From Liminaster sp017519885 (GTDB lineage Bacteria > Bacteroidota > Bacteroidia > Bacteroidales > UBA3663), in contig JAFWRO010000036.1 of assembly GCA_017519885.1 (NCBI GenBank), positions 62,001 through 126,000 on the forward strand: a stretch of DNA of 64,000 nucleotides. Reading direction: 5' to 3'. Of the stretch, positions 8,249 to 15,835 are shown one piece after another. The notes under the pieces were generated by a model. It was not told where the DNA came from, ran no database searches, and saw only the letters and a program-made list of their open reading frames with translations. Position 1 is the stretch's first letter; each line of letters starts with the position of its first letter. The position numbers and the translations under genes were made by a program.

Positions 8249-8800
8249 GTTGTATGTCCTCTATTGATAGCTGAAAGACATGCGACGATGGAAGCATGTC
8301 CGCCAACGTTCGTAGGAGGACATACAACGATGGAAGAATGTCCGCCAAAGTTCGTAGGAGGACATGCAACGATGGAAGAATGTCCGCCAACGTTCGTAGG
8401 AGGACATACAACGATGGAAGTATGTCCGCCAAAGTTCGTAGGAGGACATGCGACGATGAAAGTATGTCCGCCAACGTTCGTAGGAGGACATACGACGATG
8501 AAAGTATGTCCGCCAACGTTCGTAGGAGGACATGCGACGATGAAAGTATGTCCGCCAACGTTCGTAGGAGAACATACGACGATGAAAATATGTCCGTCAA
8601 CGTTCGTAGGAGGACATGCGACGATGATAAAATGTCCGTCAACGTTCGTAGGAGGACATGCAACGATGAAAGATTGTCCGCCAACGTTCGTAGGAGGACA
8701 TGCGACGATGAAAGTATGTCCGCCAACCTTCGTAGGAGGATATAGTTCTATAGAATGATGTACGATTTCGTTCGTTAGGGGACATACAAAGAAATGCAGG
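8213..8800. repeat. 42-bp tandem repeat array of hairpin units
   Basis: Eleven well-conserved units begin with TGTCC at 8297 and then every 42 bp to 8717 without slippage; degenerate units in the same register start at 8213, 8255 and 8759. A unit is TATGTCC, then a loop with AACGTTCGTAGGA, then GGACATA, then a 12-16-bp linker containing CGATG. The first and last parts of each unit pair as a 7-bp stem. Neighbouring units alternate ACATAC and ACATGC, hinting at an 84-bp higher-order period. Because 42 is divisible by three, several frames on both strands are open, with 14-residue repeats; these are not taken as genes. There are no unique spacers, so it is not a CRISPR array. Confidence 0.85.
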
Positions 8801-8824
8801 CCAATCCCTAAGGACTAGCCTGCA
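8795..8824 (-). terminator. Hairpin terminator downstream of the GlsB-like gene
   Basis: TGCAGGC and GCCTGCA (8795-8801, 8818-8824) form a perfect 7-bp stem. On the minus strand it follows the stop at 8844 by about 20 bp and is trailed by ATTTCTTTG, consistent with a terminator. It borders the right end of the repeat array. Confidence 0.6.
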
Positions 8825-8843
8825 TAGAGTATGGGAGACTTTA

Positions 8844-9098
8844 TCACTTCTTCTTTCCGAAGAAGGTGGAGAAGAGCCAGAGGACTACGATAGCGCCGAT
8901 GACGGCGACGAGGAGCTGACCGAGACAGCCGTAGCCTGCGGTGCTGATGCCGAGGAGTTGGAAAATCCAGCCGCCTACTGCTGAACCTACGACACCAAGG
9001 ATGAGGTCAAGGATGCAGCCATTGCCGCCATTGCCCTTGATACGGCTGGCGATGTAGCCAGCGACGATACCGAGAACGATTACATAAATCCAGTTCAT
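8844..9098 (-). CDS. GlsB/YeaQ/YmgE family small membrane protein
   Basis: This 84-residue protein is almost wholly three hydrophobic membrane spans with the family's glycine-rich pattern: GIVAGYIASRIKG, then LDLILGVVGSAVGGWIF, then LLVAVIGAIVVLWLF, and a basic tail FFGKKK. The family (also labelled transglycosylase-associated protein) is linked to stress and stationary phase in enterobacteria; its biochemical role is unknown. The gene is monocistronic, with a hairpin terminator behind it. Confidence 0.85.
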   Translation of the reverse strand: MNWIYVIVLGIVAGYIASRIKGNGGNGCILDLILGVVGSAVGGWIFQLLGISTAGYGCLGQLLVAVIGAIVVLWLFSTFFGKKK

Positions 9099-9285
9099 AT
9101 TGATAAATTTAGATGAGGAACACGAATCTCACGAATCTCACGAATTGTTTTTATCAAGAATTAGCGAATTAGAGAAGTATTAGGGCACACAGATTTCACT
9201 GATAGCACAGAAATAGTTAGCGCATATATGTGGGTCTAATACAATTCGATAATTCTATAATTCGTGATGAAGAAAGAGAAGGATG
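9099..9285. other. Spacer with CACGAATCT direct repeats
   Basis: No gene is seen in 187 bp between two leftward genes. CACGAATCT occurs twice and then as CACGAATTG in tandem at about 9120-9146, again with a 9-bp period. Confidence 0.5.
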
Positions 9286-10155
9286 TTATTCTTCGTAGAT
9301 GAAGATCTTGGAGCGAGTCTCGGAATAAGGCTTGCCAGTGACGAGGCGCTTGCCCTCCTTCTTGAAGGAAACATTGTACTCGTTGGGTTTGTCCTTGGTC
9401 TCGTAGATGTTAGCCTCGAAAGCGCGGTCGCTGTGATCCTTGCCTGTGCGGCCCTCGAAATCGTGCTTGCCATAGACCTTGACCTCACGATTGGAGATCT
9501 TGACAACACTGTCGACCTTGAGCGAACCAGCCACATACTTACGCTTTCCGACGAGGTCCTTGAACATCTCGTCGTAGTTCTGCTTGCAGAACTTGTCCAA
9601 CATACGCTCGTAATAGGGATTGTCCTTCAGATTCACGATGTCGGTGACAACGTCGACTACGGACGTGGAGGGGTCGTAATAGAAGGTCTTGGTGCCAGCC
9701 TCAGAGGCGCCCTTGCCGATGAGTGAGGTGAGACCCTTCAACTCCTTGGCGAAGGAAATGACGTACTCGTTGGGCTTGTCCTTGTTCTCCATTACGCTGG
9801 CGAAGAAGGCACGACCTGCGTGATCGTTGCCAAAACGACCTTCGAAGTCGTGTGTGCCATAGACGAGGACGGCATCATCTTGCTTGGCGATGCTGTCGAC
9901 CTTGAGCGAACCGGGCTTGTAATTGCGGGTTCCGGCTGCGTCGGCGAAAATCTCGCTGTAATACTTACGACAGAAGATGTCGAGCATCTTCTCGTAGAAG
10001 GCTTCGTTCTTCTCGGGAGCCTTGACTGCTTCGACTACGTCGTTGATCACGTCGATTGCTTTCTTGGTGTTGTCTTTCTGGTCGCCCTGACAAGAGGTAA
10101 GCATCATACCTGTGCCGAGGCACAGGAACAGGAATGTTTTGCTGTAATTTTTCAT
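9286..10155 (-). CDS. Predicted lipoprotein with a tandemly duplicated domain
   Basis: The function is not recognised. The start at 10155 (MKNYSKTFLFLCLGTGMM) gives a lipoprotein signal with lipobox LTSC, so the mature protein should be lipid-anchored facing the periplasm or surface. The rest consists of two similar halves of roughly 110 residues. Each has YxxMLDxFCxxxYxEMF-like sequence, a GSLKVDS strand, VYG-HDFEGR-G-DH, RAF and KDKPNEY followed by SF-KE-K. The repeat implies an internal duplication giving two copies of one beta-rich fold. The open frame extends 13 codons further upstream, but that part has no signal character. It stands alone, with a spacer on each side. Confidence 0.7.
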   Translation of the reverse strand: MKNYSKTFLFLCLGTGMMLTSCQGDQKDNTKKAIDVINDVVEAVKAPEKNEAFYEKMLDIFCRKYYSEIFADAAGTRNYKPGSLKVDSIAKQDDAVLVYGTHDFEGRFGNDHAGRAFFASVMENKDKPNEYVISFAKELKGLTSLIGKGASEAGTKTFYYDPSTSVVDVVTDIVNLKDNPYYERMLDKFCKQNYDEMFKDLVGKRKYVAGSLKVDSVVKISNREVKVYGKHDFEGRTGKDHSDRAFEANIYETKDKPNEYNVSFKKEGKRLVTGKPYSETRSKIFIYEE

Positions 10156-10263
10156 AATGTTAATATTTAAGTTAGAACACGGGATTATATTCAAAAATTT
10201 TAGAAAAAACCTACGGCAGAAAAGCCATCCGGACTCAAGATATTGAGGAGGACTTATTCTCTT

Positions 10264-11373
10264 TTAGAACTCAGAGGAGTCGTCGTCTTCGTCGGTGAAG
10301 CGGGCATCGCGCTCATCAATCCACTCGTTGACATAGGCAATGATGAGGGTGGTGAGGGGAAGAGCGATGATGAGACCGATGAAGCCGAGGAGGGCTCCCC
10401 AGACGGAGAGCGAGAGGAGCATCATGGCGGGATTGAGGCCCATGGCCTTGCCCATGATGCGGGGCGTGAGGATCATATCCTGGATGGTCTGCACCACAGC
10501 GAAGACGGCGAGTGCGGAAAGCAGGATGAGCCAGAAACTGCCACCGGTGTCGTAGGCCTTCAGGAGGGCAAGCATGATGGTGGGAATGATGCCGACCATC
10601 TGAAGGTAAGGAATGAGGTTGAGGAGACCGATGAAGAGACCGAGGCCGATGGCCATCGGGAAGTCGATGATGCTGAATCCGATGGCGAAAAGTATGCCGA
10701 CACAGAGGGCTACAAGCGACTGACCACGGAAATAGTTGCCCATATTGGTGCGGACACGATCGGAAACGTTCATCATCTGACCACGACTGTGCTTGGGCCA
10801 AAGACGCGACCAACCATCGGTAATCTGCTCATAGTCGAGCAGGATGAAGAACAGGTAGAGCAACGTGACGCAGAAGGTGACCAGTCCGCCCACGATATGG
10901 AAGGCCTGCGACAAGACGCCACCCACACCGGGGATGACCTTCTTGATGATCTCGATGAGGTTGCCATTCTCCAACTGATTGAGCCAATCGTAGTCGGAGA
11001 TGTAGGGCAGGACAAACTCCTCGAGCAAGGCGGGAACGCTCTTGTTCTGCCCTGCCTTGGTCAGATAGGAGGAGATGAGACTCTCGAGGCGTATCGTCTG
11101 GTCGATGAACGAGGGGACGATGAGCATGAAGAAGCCTGTCACGATGCCTATAACGAGCAGCAGCACCACGACGATGCTGAGGACACGATTCCTGAGACGC
11201 GCCTTCTGCTGAAAGAAGATCACGATCGGATAGAGCAGATAGGCGATGCCGAACGCGATGAAGAACGGCAGCAGCACGCTGCTCAGATAGTTGATCAGCG
11301 CGAGGGCTGCAATAAAGACTATTGCGAGCGTGATGATGCGTATCAGACGATCGAAGGTGATTGGCTTGGACAT
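10264..11373 (-). CDS. AI-2E family transporter (PerM-like permease)
   Basis: This 369-residue integral membrane protein has about eight hydrophobic spans. The first pair is near the N-terminus (IITLAIVFIAALALINYL and LLPFFIAFGIAYLLYPIVIF), followed by a long amphipathic middle, and the C-terminal half has the family pattern GLGLFIGLLNLIPYLQMVG and ILTPRIMGKAMGLNP. Members export autoinducer-2 or act as Na+/H+ antiporters in some species; the substrate here is unknown. The acidic tail DEDDDSSEF is unusual but not diagnostic. The frame is open 51 codons further upstream into ruvC, but MSKPITF at 11373 starts 7 bp after the ruvC stop and is preferred. Last gene of the ilvE operon. Confidence 0.85.
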   Translation of the reverse strand: MSKPITFDRLIRIITLAIVFIAALALINYLSSVLLPFFIAFGIAYLLYPIVIFFQQKARLRNRVLSIVVVLLLVIGIVTGFFMLIVPSFIDQTIRLESLISSYLTKAGQNKSVPALLEEFVLPYISDYDWLNQLENGNLIEIIKKVIPGVGGVLSQAFHIVGGLVTFCVTLLYLFFILLDYEQITDGWSRLWPKHSRGQMMNVSDRVRTNMGNYFRGQSLVALCVGILFAIGFSIIDFPMAIGLGLFIGLLNLIPYLQMVGIIPTIMLALLKAYDTGGSFWLILLSALAVFAVVQTIQDMILTPRIMGKAMGLNPAMMLLSLSVWGALLGFIGLIIALPLTTLIIAYVNEWIDERDARFTDEDDDSSEF

Positions 11374-11380
11374 TCGAAGG

Positions 11381-11965
11381 TTATTTTTTGTAGGGGTCGT
11401 TGACACGATCGGCATTGTGGGCGACAAACTCCTTCCAGGACTTGGCGCCACCCTTGGCACCACCCGCCAAGGGACGGGAAGTGGCATAATGATGCGCCAG
11501 AGCGATGGCGAGGGCATCGGAAGCATCGAGCTTCTGACCTTCGAACATATCGTCGGTGAGATGCAACTGGCGCTTGACCATCTCGGCTACCTGCTCCTTG
11601 GCGGCGTTGCCATTGCCGACAATGGAGATCTTGACCTTGGCAGGCGGGTACTCGAAGATGGGGATGTCGCGTTCGACGGCGGCTGACATCACCACGCCCT
11701 GTGCACGACATAGCTTGATGAGCGAGTTGGGATTGATGCCCACGAAGGGCGACTCGATGGCAAGCTCGTCGGGGTGATACTCGTTGATGAGCTGCAGGGC
11801 ACGTTCGTGGATGCGGCGCAGACGCACGTAGTGGTTCTCGATCTTCGACAACGTGAGCACACCCATGACAACAAGGGAAGGCTTGCGGTCCTCGACCTGC
11901 AGGACCGCATATCCCATCACGTTCGTTCCGGGGTCGATGCCGAGGATGAATTTGGGTTCAGGCAT
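11381..11965 (-). CDS. ruvC: Holliday junction endonuclease RuvC
   Basis: RuvC cuts Holliday junctions symmetrically during recombinational repair with RuvAB. The 194 residues show the RNase H-like fold's acidic residues: Asp in FILGIDPGT (about residue 11), Glu in ELAIESPFVG (about 70) and the Asp pair in LDASDALAIALAHH (about 145). The motif after the second acidic residue reads FVGINPNSLIKLCRAQG instead of the more common FFxKN, a conservative variation. The last about 30 residues (GGAKGGAKSW) extend past the core. It is flanked by a lipoprotein gene (5 bp upstream) and the permease (7 bp downstream), so it is co-transcribed. Confidence 0.94.
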   Translation of the reverse strand: MPEPKFILGIDPGTNVMGYAVLQVEDRKPSLVVMGVLTLSKIENHYVRLRRIHERALQLINEYHPDELAIESPFVGINPNSLIKLCRAQGVVMSAAVERDIPIFEYPPAKVKISIVGNGNAAKEQVAEMVKRQLHLTDDMFEGQKLDASDALAIALAHHYATSRPLAGGAKGGAKSWKEFVAHNADRVNDPYKK

Positions 11966-11970
11966 TTTTC

Positions 11971-12753
11971 TTACTGCTCCAAATCCTCGACGCCAAGGAT
12001 TGAGGGATCGAAGACGAGGGAATCGTCCTCCATCGTCTGCTCGTACTGACGCAGGGAGCGGAGGTTGATCTGGACGAGCTCGTTTTCGCGAATCGACTTG
12101 GGATACTTGGACATAGCCTCCTCGAACTCATCGGCCGACTGGACGTCGATGTTGCGCATAATGGCGGCATAGGCGGCAGCCATGTTGCCACGATTGGCCT
12201 CATAGGTGGAGTCGAGGATGTGATTCATCTGCGTACGGAACTGCTCGGCAATCTGCATCTGCAGATCCTCGGGCACCTCCTCACTGCCTTCGCCACGCAT
12301 GCTGTCGGTGAGCTGGGCAAGATATTCGTAGGTCTCGGCATTCAGATCCTCGAGGGCAGCATCGAGATCGGCCATCGCCTCGTTGGAGGGAGTGCCGGAG
12401 ACGGTGATGTCGGGATTGATATAGACTTCGATGTCACCGGGTTCGATGACGAGCAGGGTGCTGCCGAGCTGGCTGACGAACTGCACGTAGTATGGCTGCC
12501 TATTATCGACCGTGCCCTCGAAGTGGAAGGCATTGTCGGCGATGAGCGCCGAGTCGAGCAACTGATTGTCGAAGTCGAGCAGATAGACCCACGTGTCGTT
12601 GAACGAAGGAACGTCGATGATGGTGTCGCCATAGGGGATCTGTGCCGGCAAATCGAGTGTGCCCGTGATGGTGTAAGGCTTTTCGTGCTTACATGCACAC
12701 AGGGCAAGGAGACTGATTACCAAGGCAAAGAGCGGGAAGCGGTTGATTTTCAT
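11971..12753 (-). CDS. DUF4369-type lipoprotein
   Basis: The 260-residue product has a lipoprotein signal with lipobox ALCAC (Cys about residue 20). The N-terminal half is like DUF4369, the domain that usually precedes a thioredoxin fold in Bacteroidetes TlpA-like lipoproteins: YTITGTLD, WVYLLDFD, SALIADNAFHFEGT and VIEPGDIEVYI. Here no CxxC thioredoxin domain follows; the C-terminal half is predicted charged helices ending in a MSKYP-x-SIRENELVQ segment. Start ATG 12753 overlaps the maf stop by 4 bp (ATGA), which fixes the start and shows translational coupling. A longer open frame to 12996 is out of register with any signal. The role is unknown, probably envelope-related. Confidence 0.75.
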   Translation of the reverse strand: MKINRFPLFALVISLLALCACKHEKPYTITGTLDLPAQIPYGDTIIDVPSFNDTWVYLLDFDNQLLDSALIADNAFHFEGTVDNRQPYYVQFVSQLGSTLLVIEPGDIEVYINPDITVSGTPSNEAMADLDAALEDLNAETYEYLAQLTDSMRGEGSEEVPEDLQMQIAEQFRTQMNHILDSTYEANRGNMAAAYAAIMRNIDVQSADEFEEAMSKYPKSIRENELVQINLRSLRQYEQTMEDDSLVFDPSILGVEDLEQ

Positions 12754-13322
12754 ACTTTGAGTAACTGTAAATGTTGATATAGTTTCTGTACGGGCAAACC
12801 CATAACATTGAAATAGGAGCCTTCGAGGCGCGTGCATCCCACATAGCCTATCCACTCCTGGATGCCATAGGCACCCGCCTTGTCGAAGGGACGATAGGTG
12901 GAGATGTAATAGTCGATCTGCTGGTCGGAAAGCGGGGCGAAGGTGACATCGGTGCAGCAGACGAACTCGCGATGATCGATGGCACTGCGCAGGCACACGG
13001 CGGTATAGACCTGATGGGTGCGGTCGCTGAGCAGATGGAGCATACGGCGGGCATCGTCGGCATCGACAGGCTTGCCCAGCTCCTGCCCTTCGACCCAGAC
13101 GATGGTGTCGGCCGTGATGAGCACCTCACCGGGACGAAGCTCCATGTCGTAGGCGTGCATCTTGAGACGCGCGATGTGAAGCGGGATGTCTCCCCCACTG
13201 AGCGAGGCGGGATGTGTCTCGTCGATATCCTTGAGACGCACCACCTCCATGGGGATGTCGAGGCCAGCAAGGAGCTGGCGACGACGGGGACTATTGCTGG
13301 CTAAAAGAAGTTTTTCTACCAT
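12750..13322 (-). CDS. maf: Maf family nucleotide pyrophosphatase
   Basis: Maf proteins hydrolyse dTTP, UTP or modified nucleotides to monophosphates, cleaning the nucleotide pool. The 190 residues start with the phosphate-binding loop LLLASNSPRRRQLL and contain VLITADTIVWVEGQELGKP (catalytic Asp), THQVYTAVCL, and FDKAGAYGIQ, where Lys and Gln contact the base and phosphates. The pattern fits the YhdE (dTTP/UTP) rather than the YceF branch. It overlaps the lipoprotein gene by 4 bp downstream and kdsC by 7 bp upstream, in the ilvE operon. Confidence 0.92.
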   Translation of the reverse strand: MVEKLLLASNSPRRRQLLAGLDIPMEVVRLKDIDETHPASLSGGDIPLHIARLKMHAYDMELRPGEVLITADTIVWVEGQELGKPVDADDARRMLHLLSDRTHQVYTAVCLRSAIDHREFVCCTDVTFAPLSDQQIDYYISTYRPFDKAGAYGIQEWIGYVGCTRLEGSYFNVMGLPVQKLYQHLQLLKV

Positions 13323-13834
13323 CCGAAAGCGATTTTATCAGACATCCATTGTCCCTGCGCCTTGAGCACCTGCTCGATGACATCGCGTGCAGCGCCCTGC
13401 CCTCCCACAAAGGGGCTGACATAGCGCGAGATGGCCTTTATCTCGGGCGCAGCATCGGCGGGACAGACGGGGCAGCCCACGAGCTGCATGACCTCGTAGT
13501 CGGGGATGTCGTCGCCCATGTAAAGCATCTGGTCGAGGGGAATGCCCGTCTGGCTGGTCAGAGTCTCAAGGTCGCGTATCTTGTAGCTCGAACTCATGAA
13601 GATGTGCCTGACACCCAGATATTCGTAGCGCATACGGATGTTGGGGCTATGACCACCGGAGATGATGGCGACAACCAAACCGCGCTTGACGGCAAGCTGG
13701 ATGGCGTATCCATCCTTGACATTCAAAGTGCGCAAAGGTTGGCCTTCATCGTCCATGGCGATTGTACTGGTGGACAACACGCCATCGACGTCGAAAACCA
13801 ACGCTTTGATTCTGGCAAGGTCGAAGTCAAACAT
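13316..13834 (-). CDS. kdsC: KdsC-type HAD phosphatase (3-deoxy-manno-octulosonate 8-phosphate phosphatase)
   Basis: KdsC removes phosphate from Kdo-8-P in lipopolysaccharide core synthesis. The 172-residue protein is a capless HAD phosphatase of type C0: motif I VFDVDGVLS (nucleophile Asp), motif II ISGGHS, Lys in SSSYKIRDL, and motif IV YMGDDIPDYEVM. Cap-free HADs of this size form tetramers whose neighbours shape the active site. The gene starts directly after the ilvE stop (TAA then ATG, no gap) and overlaps maf by 7 bp. A neuraminate-9-phosphatase-like substrate is possible but less likely. Confidence 0.9.
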   Translation of the reverse strand: MFDFDLARIKALVFDVDGVLSTSTIAMDDEGQPLRTLNVKDGYAIQLAVKRGLVVAIISGGHSPNIRMRYEYLGVRHIFMSSSYKIRDLETLTSQTGIPLDQMLYMGDDIPDYEVMQLVGCPVCPADAAPEIKAISRYVSPFVGGQGAARDVIEQVLKAQGQWMSDKIAFGW

Positions 13835-14860
13835 TTATTCCTCTACGATAGTAACCCATCCGTGCGTATCCTCGAGGTCACCATACTGAATGCCACGCAA
13901 GGTGTTGTAGAGCCTGGTGCAGACGGGACCGGGCACGGTGCTGGGGAGGATGTTGTAGGTCTTGTCCTCGTCGAGGTCGTCGATGCGATAGATAGGCGCG
14001 ATGACGGCAGCGGTGCCGCACATGGCAGCCTCGTCGAGATAGGCGAGTTCCTCAACAGGCATGGGACGGATCTCAACCTTCAGACCCAGGTCGCGAGCCA
14101 CCTGCTGGATGGACATGTTGGTGATGGACGGCAGGATGGACTCCGAGTCGGGAGTGATGTAGGTGTTGCCATCGATTCCGAAGAAGTTGGCAGGACCACA
14201 CTCGTCGATGAACTTCTTGCTGCGAGCATCGAGATAGATGACGGCGCTATAACCCTTCTCGTGGGCCATTTCGCCCGAAACGAGGCTGGCTGCATAGTTG
14301 CCGCCCACCTTGACACGACCCGTACCGAGCGGTGCTGCACGGTCGAAGCCGCGCATGATGCAGCAAGGTGTTGCCTTGAAGCCATCCTTGAAATAAGGAC
14401 CTACAGGCATCACAAAGATAATGAACTCATATTCGTCGGCTGGAGAGACACCAACCTGGGGACCTGTACCGAAAAGCACTGGACGAATGTACATGGAGCA
14501 TCCGGTCTCGTAAGGGGGAACAAGATGGCTATTGAGCTTCACAACCTTCAGGACTGCCTCCTCGAAGAGTCCATCGGGAAGTGGCTGCATCAGAATGGTG
14601 TTACATGTAGTCTGCAGGCGCTTGGCATTCTCGTTCATGCGGAAAATGCGAATCCTGCCATCCTTGCCACGGAAAGCCTTGAGGCCTTCGAAGCCTGCCT
14701 GGCCATAGTGCAGCACAGTGGCGGCCATATGCATCGTCACTTCTTCACTCTCGCTGACACGGAGTTCACCCCACGCACCATCCTTATAGGTGCAACGTAC
14801 ATTGTAAGGAGCCTTGCGGTAACCGAAGCCCAGACTGCTCCAATCGATTTGTTCTGCCAT
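13835..14860 (-). CDS. ilvE: Branched-chain amino acid aminotransferase
   Basis: IlvE transfers the amino group between glutamate and the 2-oxo acids of leucine, isoleucine and valine with pyridoxal phosphate. The 341 residues from MAEQIDWSSLGFGY show HYGQAGFEGLKAFR, the lysine region GRVKVGGNYAASL (PLP Schiff base Lys), IDECGPANFFG and the LPSITNMS loop, all typical of the large-type BCAT of fold class IV. The frame is open 28 codons further upstream but that part is AT-rich and lies over the promoter, so ATG 14860 is used. First gene of the run to the AI-2E permease. Confidence 0.94.
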   Translation of the reverse strand: MAEQIDWSSLGFGYRKAPYNVRCTYKDGAWGELRVSESEEVTMHMAATVLHYGQAGFEGLKAFRGKDGRIRIFRMNENAKRLQTTCNTILMQPLPDGLFEEAVLKVVKLNSHLVPPYETGCSMYIRPVLFGTGPQVGVSPADEYEFIIFVMPVGPYFKDGFKATPCCIMRGFDRAAPLGTGRVKVGGNYAASLVSGEMAHEKGYSAVIYLDARSKKFIDECGPANFFGIDGNTYITPDSESILPSITNMSIQQVARDLGLKVEIRPMPVEELAYLDEAAMCGTAAVIAPIYRIDDLDEDKTYNILPSTVPGPVCTRLYNTLRGIQYGDLEDTHGWVTIVEE

Positions 14861-14911
14861 TTTAAATAAACTTTTTAATACAATACCTTTTTTATAAATA
14901 TAATAGCGGTG

Positions 14912-14919
14912 CAAAGATA
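14912..14919 (-). promoter_or_regulatory. -7 element of the ilvE operon promoter
   Basis: On the minus strand TATCTTTG plus C matches TAnnTTTG, 51 bp before the ilvE ATG. No clear TTTG is seen 20 bp upstream. Confidence 0.6.
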
Positions 14920-15011
14920 ATAGATTTATCGTTAACTTGTTCATTTTAGATGCTATTTTTTTGAAATTTTGGTCAAAATTATGTGTTTTTGCCGAAAAAG
15001 GGACAGAAAAA

Positions 15012-15043
15012 TTTGGTTGAAAAGTGGAAAAAGGCTATCTTTG
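15012..15043 (+). promoter_or_regulatory. Promoter of rplY
   Basis: TTTG at 15012-15015 and TATCTTTG at 15036-15043 are 20 bp apart, an exact Bacteroidetes-type promoter. The start codon is 144 bp further on. Confidence 0.8.
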
Positions 15044-15186
15044 CGCCGCTTTTGAGTTTAAACATCAGCATCAGGCGGGATGTCCGGGAGCCAAGACTCT
15101 AATATAAAGCGCCCGTCGTGATTCGTGTGATGGTATTTTGCTTCAAGGGCAAAAAGAGTAACACAATTAAAATTTTAAACAAAAAC

Positions 15187-15744
15187 ATGAAAGAGTATTC
15201 ACTCGCAGGCACCAAGCGTGCCGAAGCAGGCAAGAAGGCTGCCAAGCAGCTCCGCGCCCAGGGTCTTATCCCCTGCAACCTCATCTCGAAGGAGGGTGCA
15301 CAGTCGTTCAGCGTCAAGGTTGAGGACCTTCGCAAGCTCCTCTACACTTCGACTGTCTATGCTGTAAATCTCGACATTGACGGCACCGTATCGAAGGCCA
15401 TCCTCAAGGAGGCTCAGTTCGGCCCAGTGAACGAAGAGATCTATCACCTGGACTTCCAGAAGTTCAACGATGGCGACGACATCGTAGTAGCCATCCCCGT
15501 GAAGGTAGAGGGCCATGCAGCCGGTGTAAAGGCCGGTGGTAAGCTCGTGAAGAAGGTCAACACCCTGACCGTGAAGGGCAACTACAAGAACATCCCCGAT
15601 CGCCTGATCGTTGATGTTACCGAGCTTGAACTCGGCAAGTCTTTGTGCGTTAGTGACCTGAAGTTCGAGAATCTCGAGCTCCTCAATGCGAAGAGCGTCA
15701 TCGTGGCCAGCGTCAAGGCTACACGTGCTTCTCGCAACAAGTAA
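15187..15744 (+). CDS. rplY: 50S ribosomal protein L25/general stress protein Ctc
   Basis: L25 binds 5S rRNA in the large subunit. The 185-residue form has the N-terminal L25 domain (SLAGTKRAEAGKKAAKQLRA and IPCNLI) and the C-terminal TL5/Ctc beta domain (IPVKVEGHAAGVKAGGKLV, typical of the extension), as in most non-enteric bacteria. ATG 15187 precedes the conserved start; the frame is open upstream to 15118 but that lies in the leader. A strong hairpin terminator follows. Confidence 0.94.
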   Translation: MKEYSLAGTKRAEAGKKAAKQLRAQGLIPCNLISKEGAQSFSVKVEDLRKLLYTSTVYAVNLDIDGTVSKAILKEAQFGPVNEEIYHLDFQKFNDGDDIVVAIPVKVEGHAAGVKAGGKLVKKVNTLTVKGNYKNIPDRLIVDVTELELGKSLCVSDLKFENLELLNAKSVIVASVKATRASRNK

Positions 15745-15782
15745 GCTTTTCCCCGCAAGGGCTTTGAAGAGCTAACGAGGGG

Positions 15783-15824
15783 AGTAAAAAGGGAGTCGCT
15801 CCCTTTTTACTCTCTAATTTTTTT
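15783..15824 (+). terminator. Rho-independent terminator after rplY
   Basis: A perfect 13-bp stem (AGTAAAAAGGGAG / CTCCCTTTTTACT, 15783-15795 and 15799-15811) with loop TCG is followed by a T-rich run ending at 15824. No separate promoter is visible before pth, so some read-through is likely. Confidence 0.85.
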
Positions 15825-15835
15825 AATACAAACAA

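Larger units (their letters stand above)
14861..15186. other. 326-bp divergent spacer ilvE / rplY with rplY leader
   Basis: No gene is seen. The left part carries the ilvE promoter; the right part carries the rplY promoter (15012-15043), followed by an untranslated leader of about 135 nt (15050-15186). The leader is G/C-richer than the promoter DNA and contains short complementary stretches (GCCCGTCGTG, CTTCAAGGGC). It could be a ribosomal protein leader but matches nothing recognised. Confidence 0.5.

Noticed and set aside
8187..8758. Open frames over the 42-bp repeat array on both strands, with 14-residue repeats
   Set aside because: A repeat length divisible by three leaves several frames open at once; none has a promoter, signal or recognised domain, and the DNA-level pairing explains the conservation better.
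8297..8758. CRISPR array
   Set aside because: The units touch each other, the variable part is only a semi-conserved linker, and no cas gene is near.
8300..8760. AGGAGG followed by ATG in each repeat unit as real ribosome binding sites
   Set aside because: Bacteroidetes rarely use Shine-Dalgarno signals, and the motif is simply part of the hairpin stem.
10243..11403. 386-codon plus-strand open frame opposite the AI-2E permease
   Set aside because: The encoded sequence is an Asp/Glu/His-rich complement of a membrane protein gene, a known shadow pattern.
13349..14869. 506-codon plus-strand open frame opposite kdsC and ilvE
   Set aside because: Both minus-strand genes are recognised with overlapping or touching ends; the plus-strand frame has no family resemblance.
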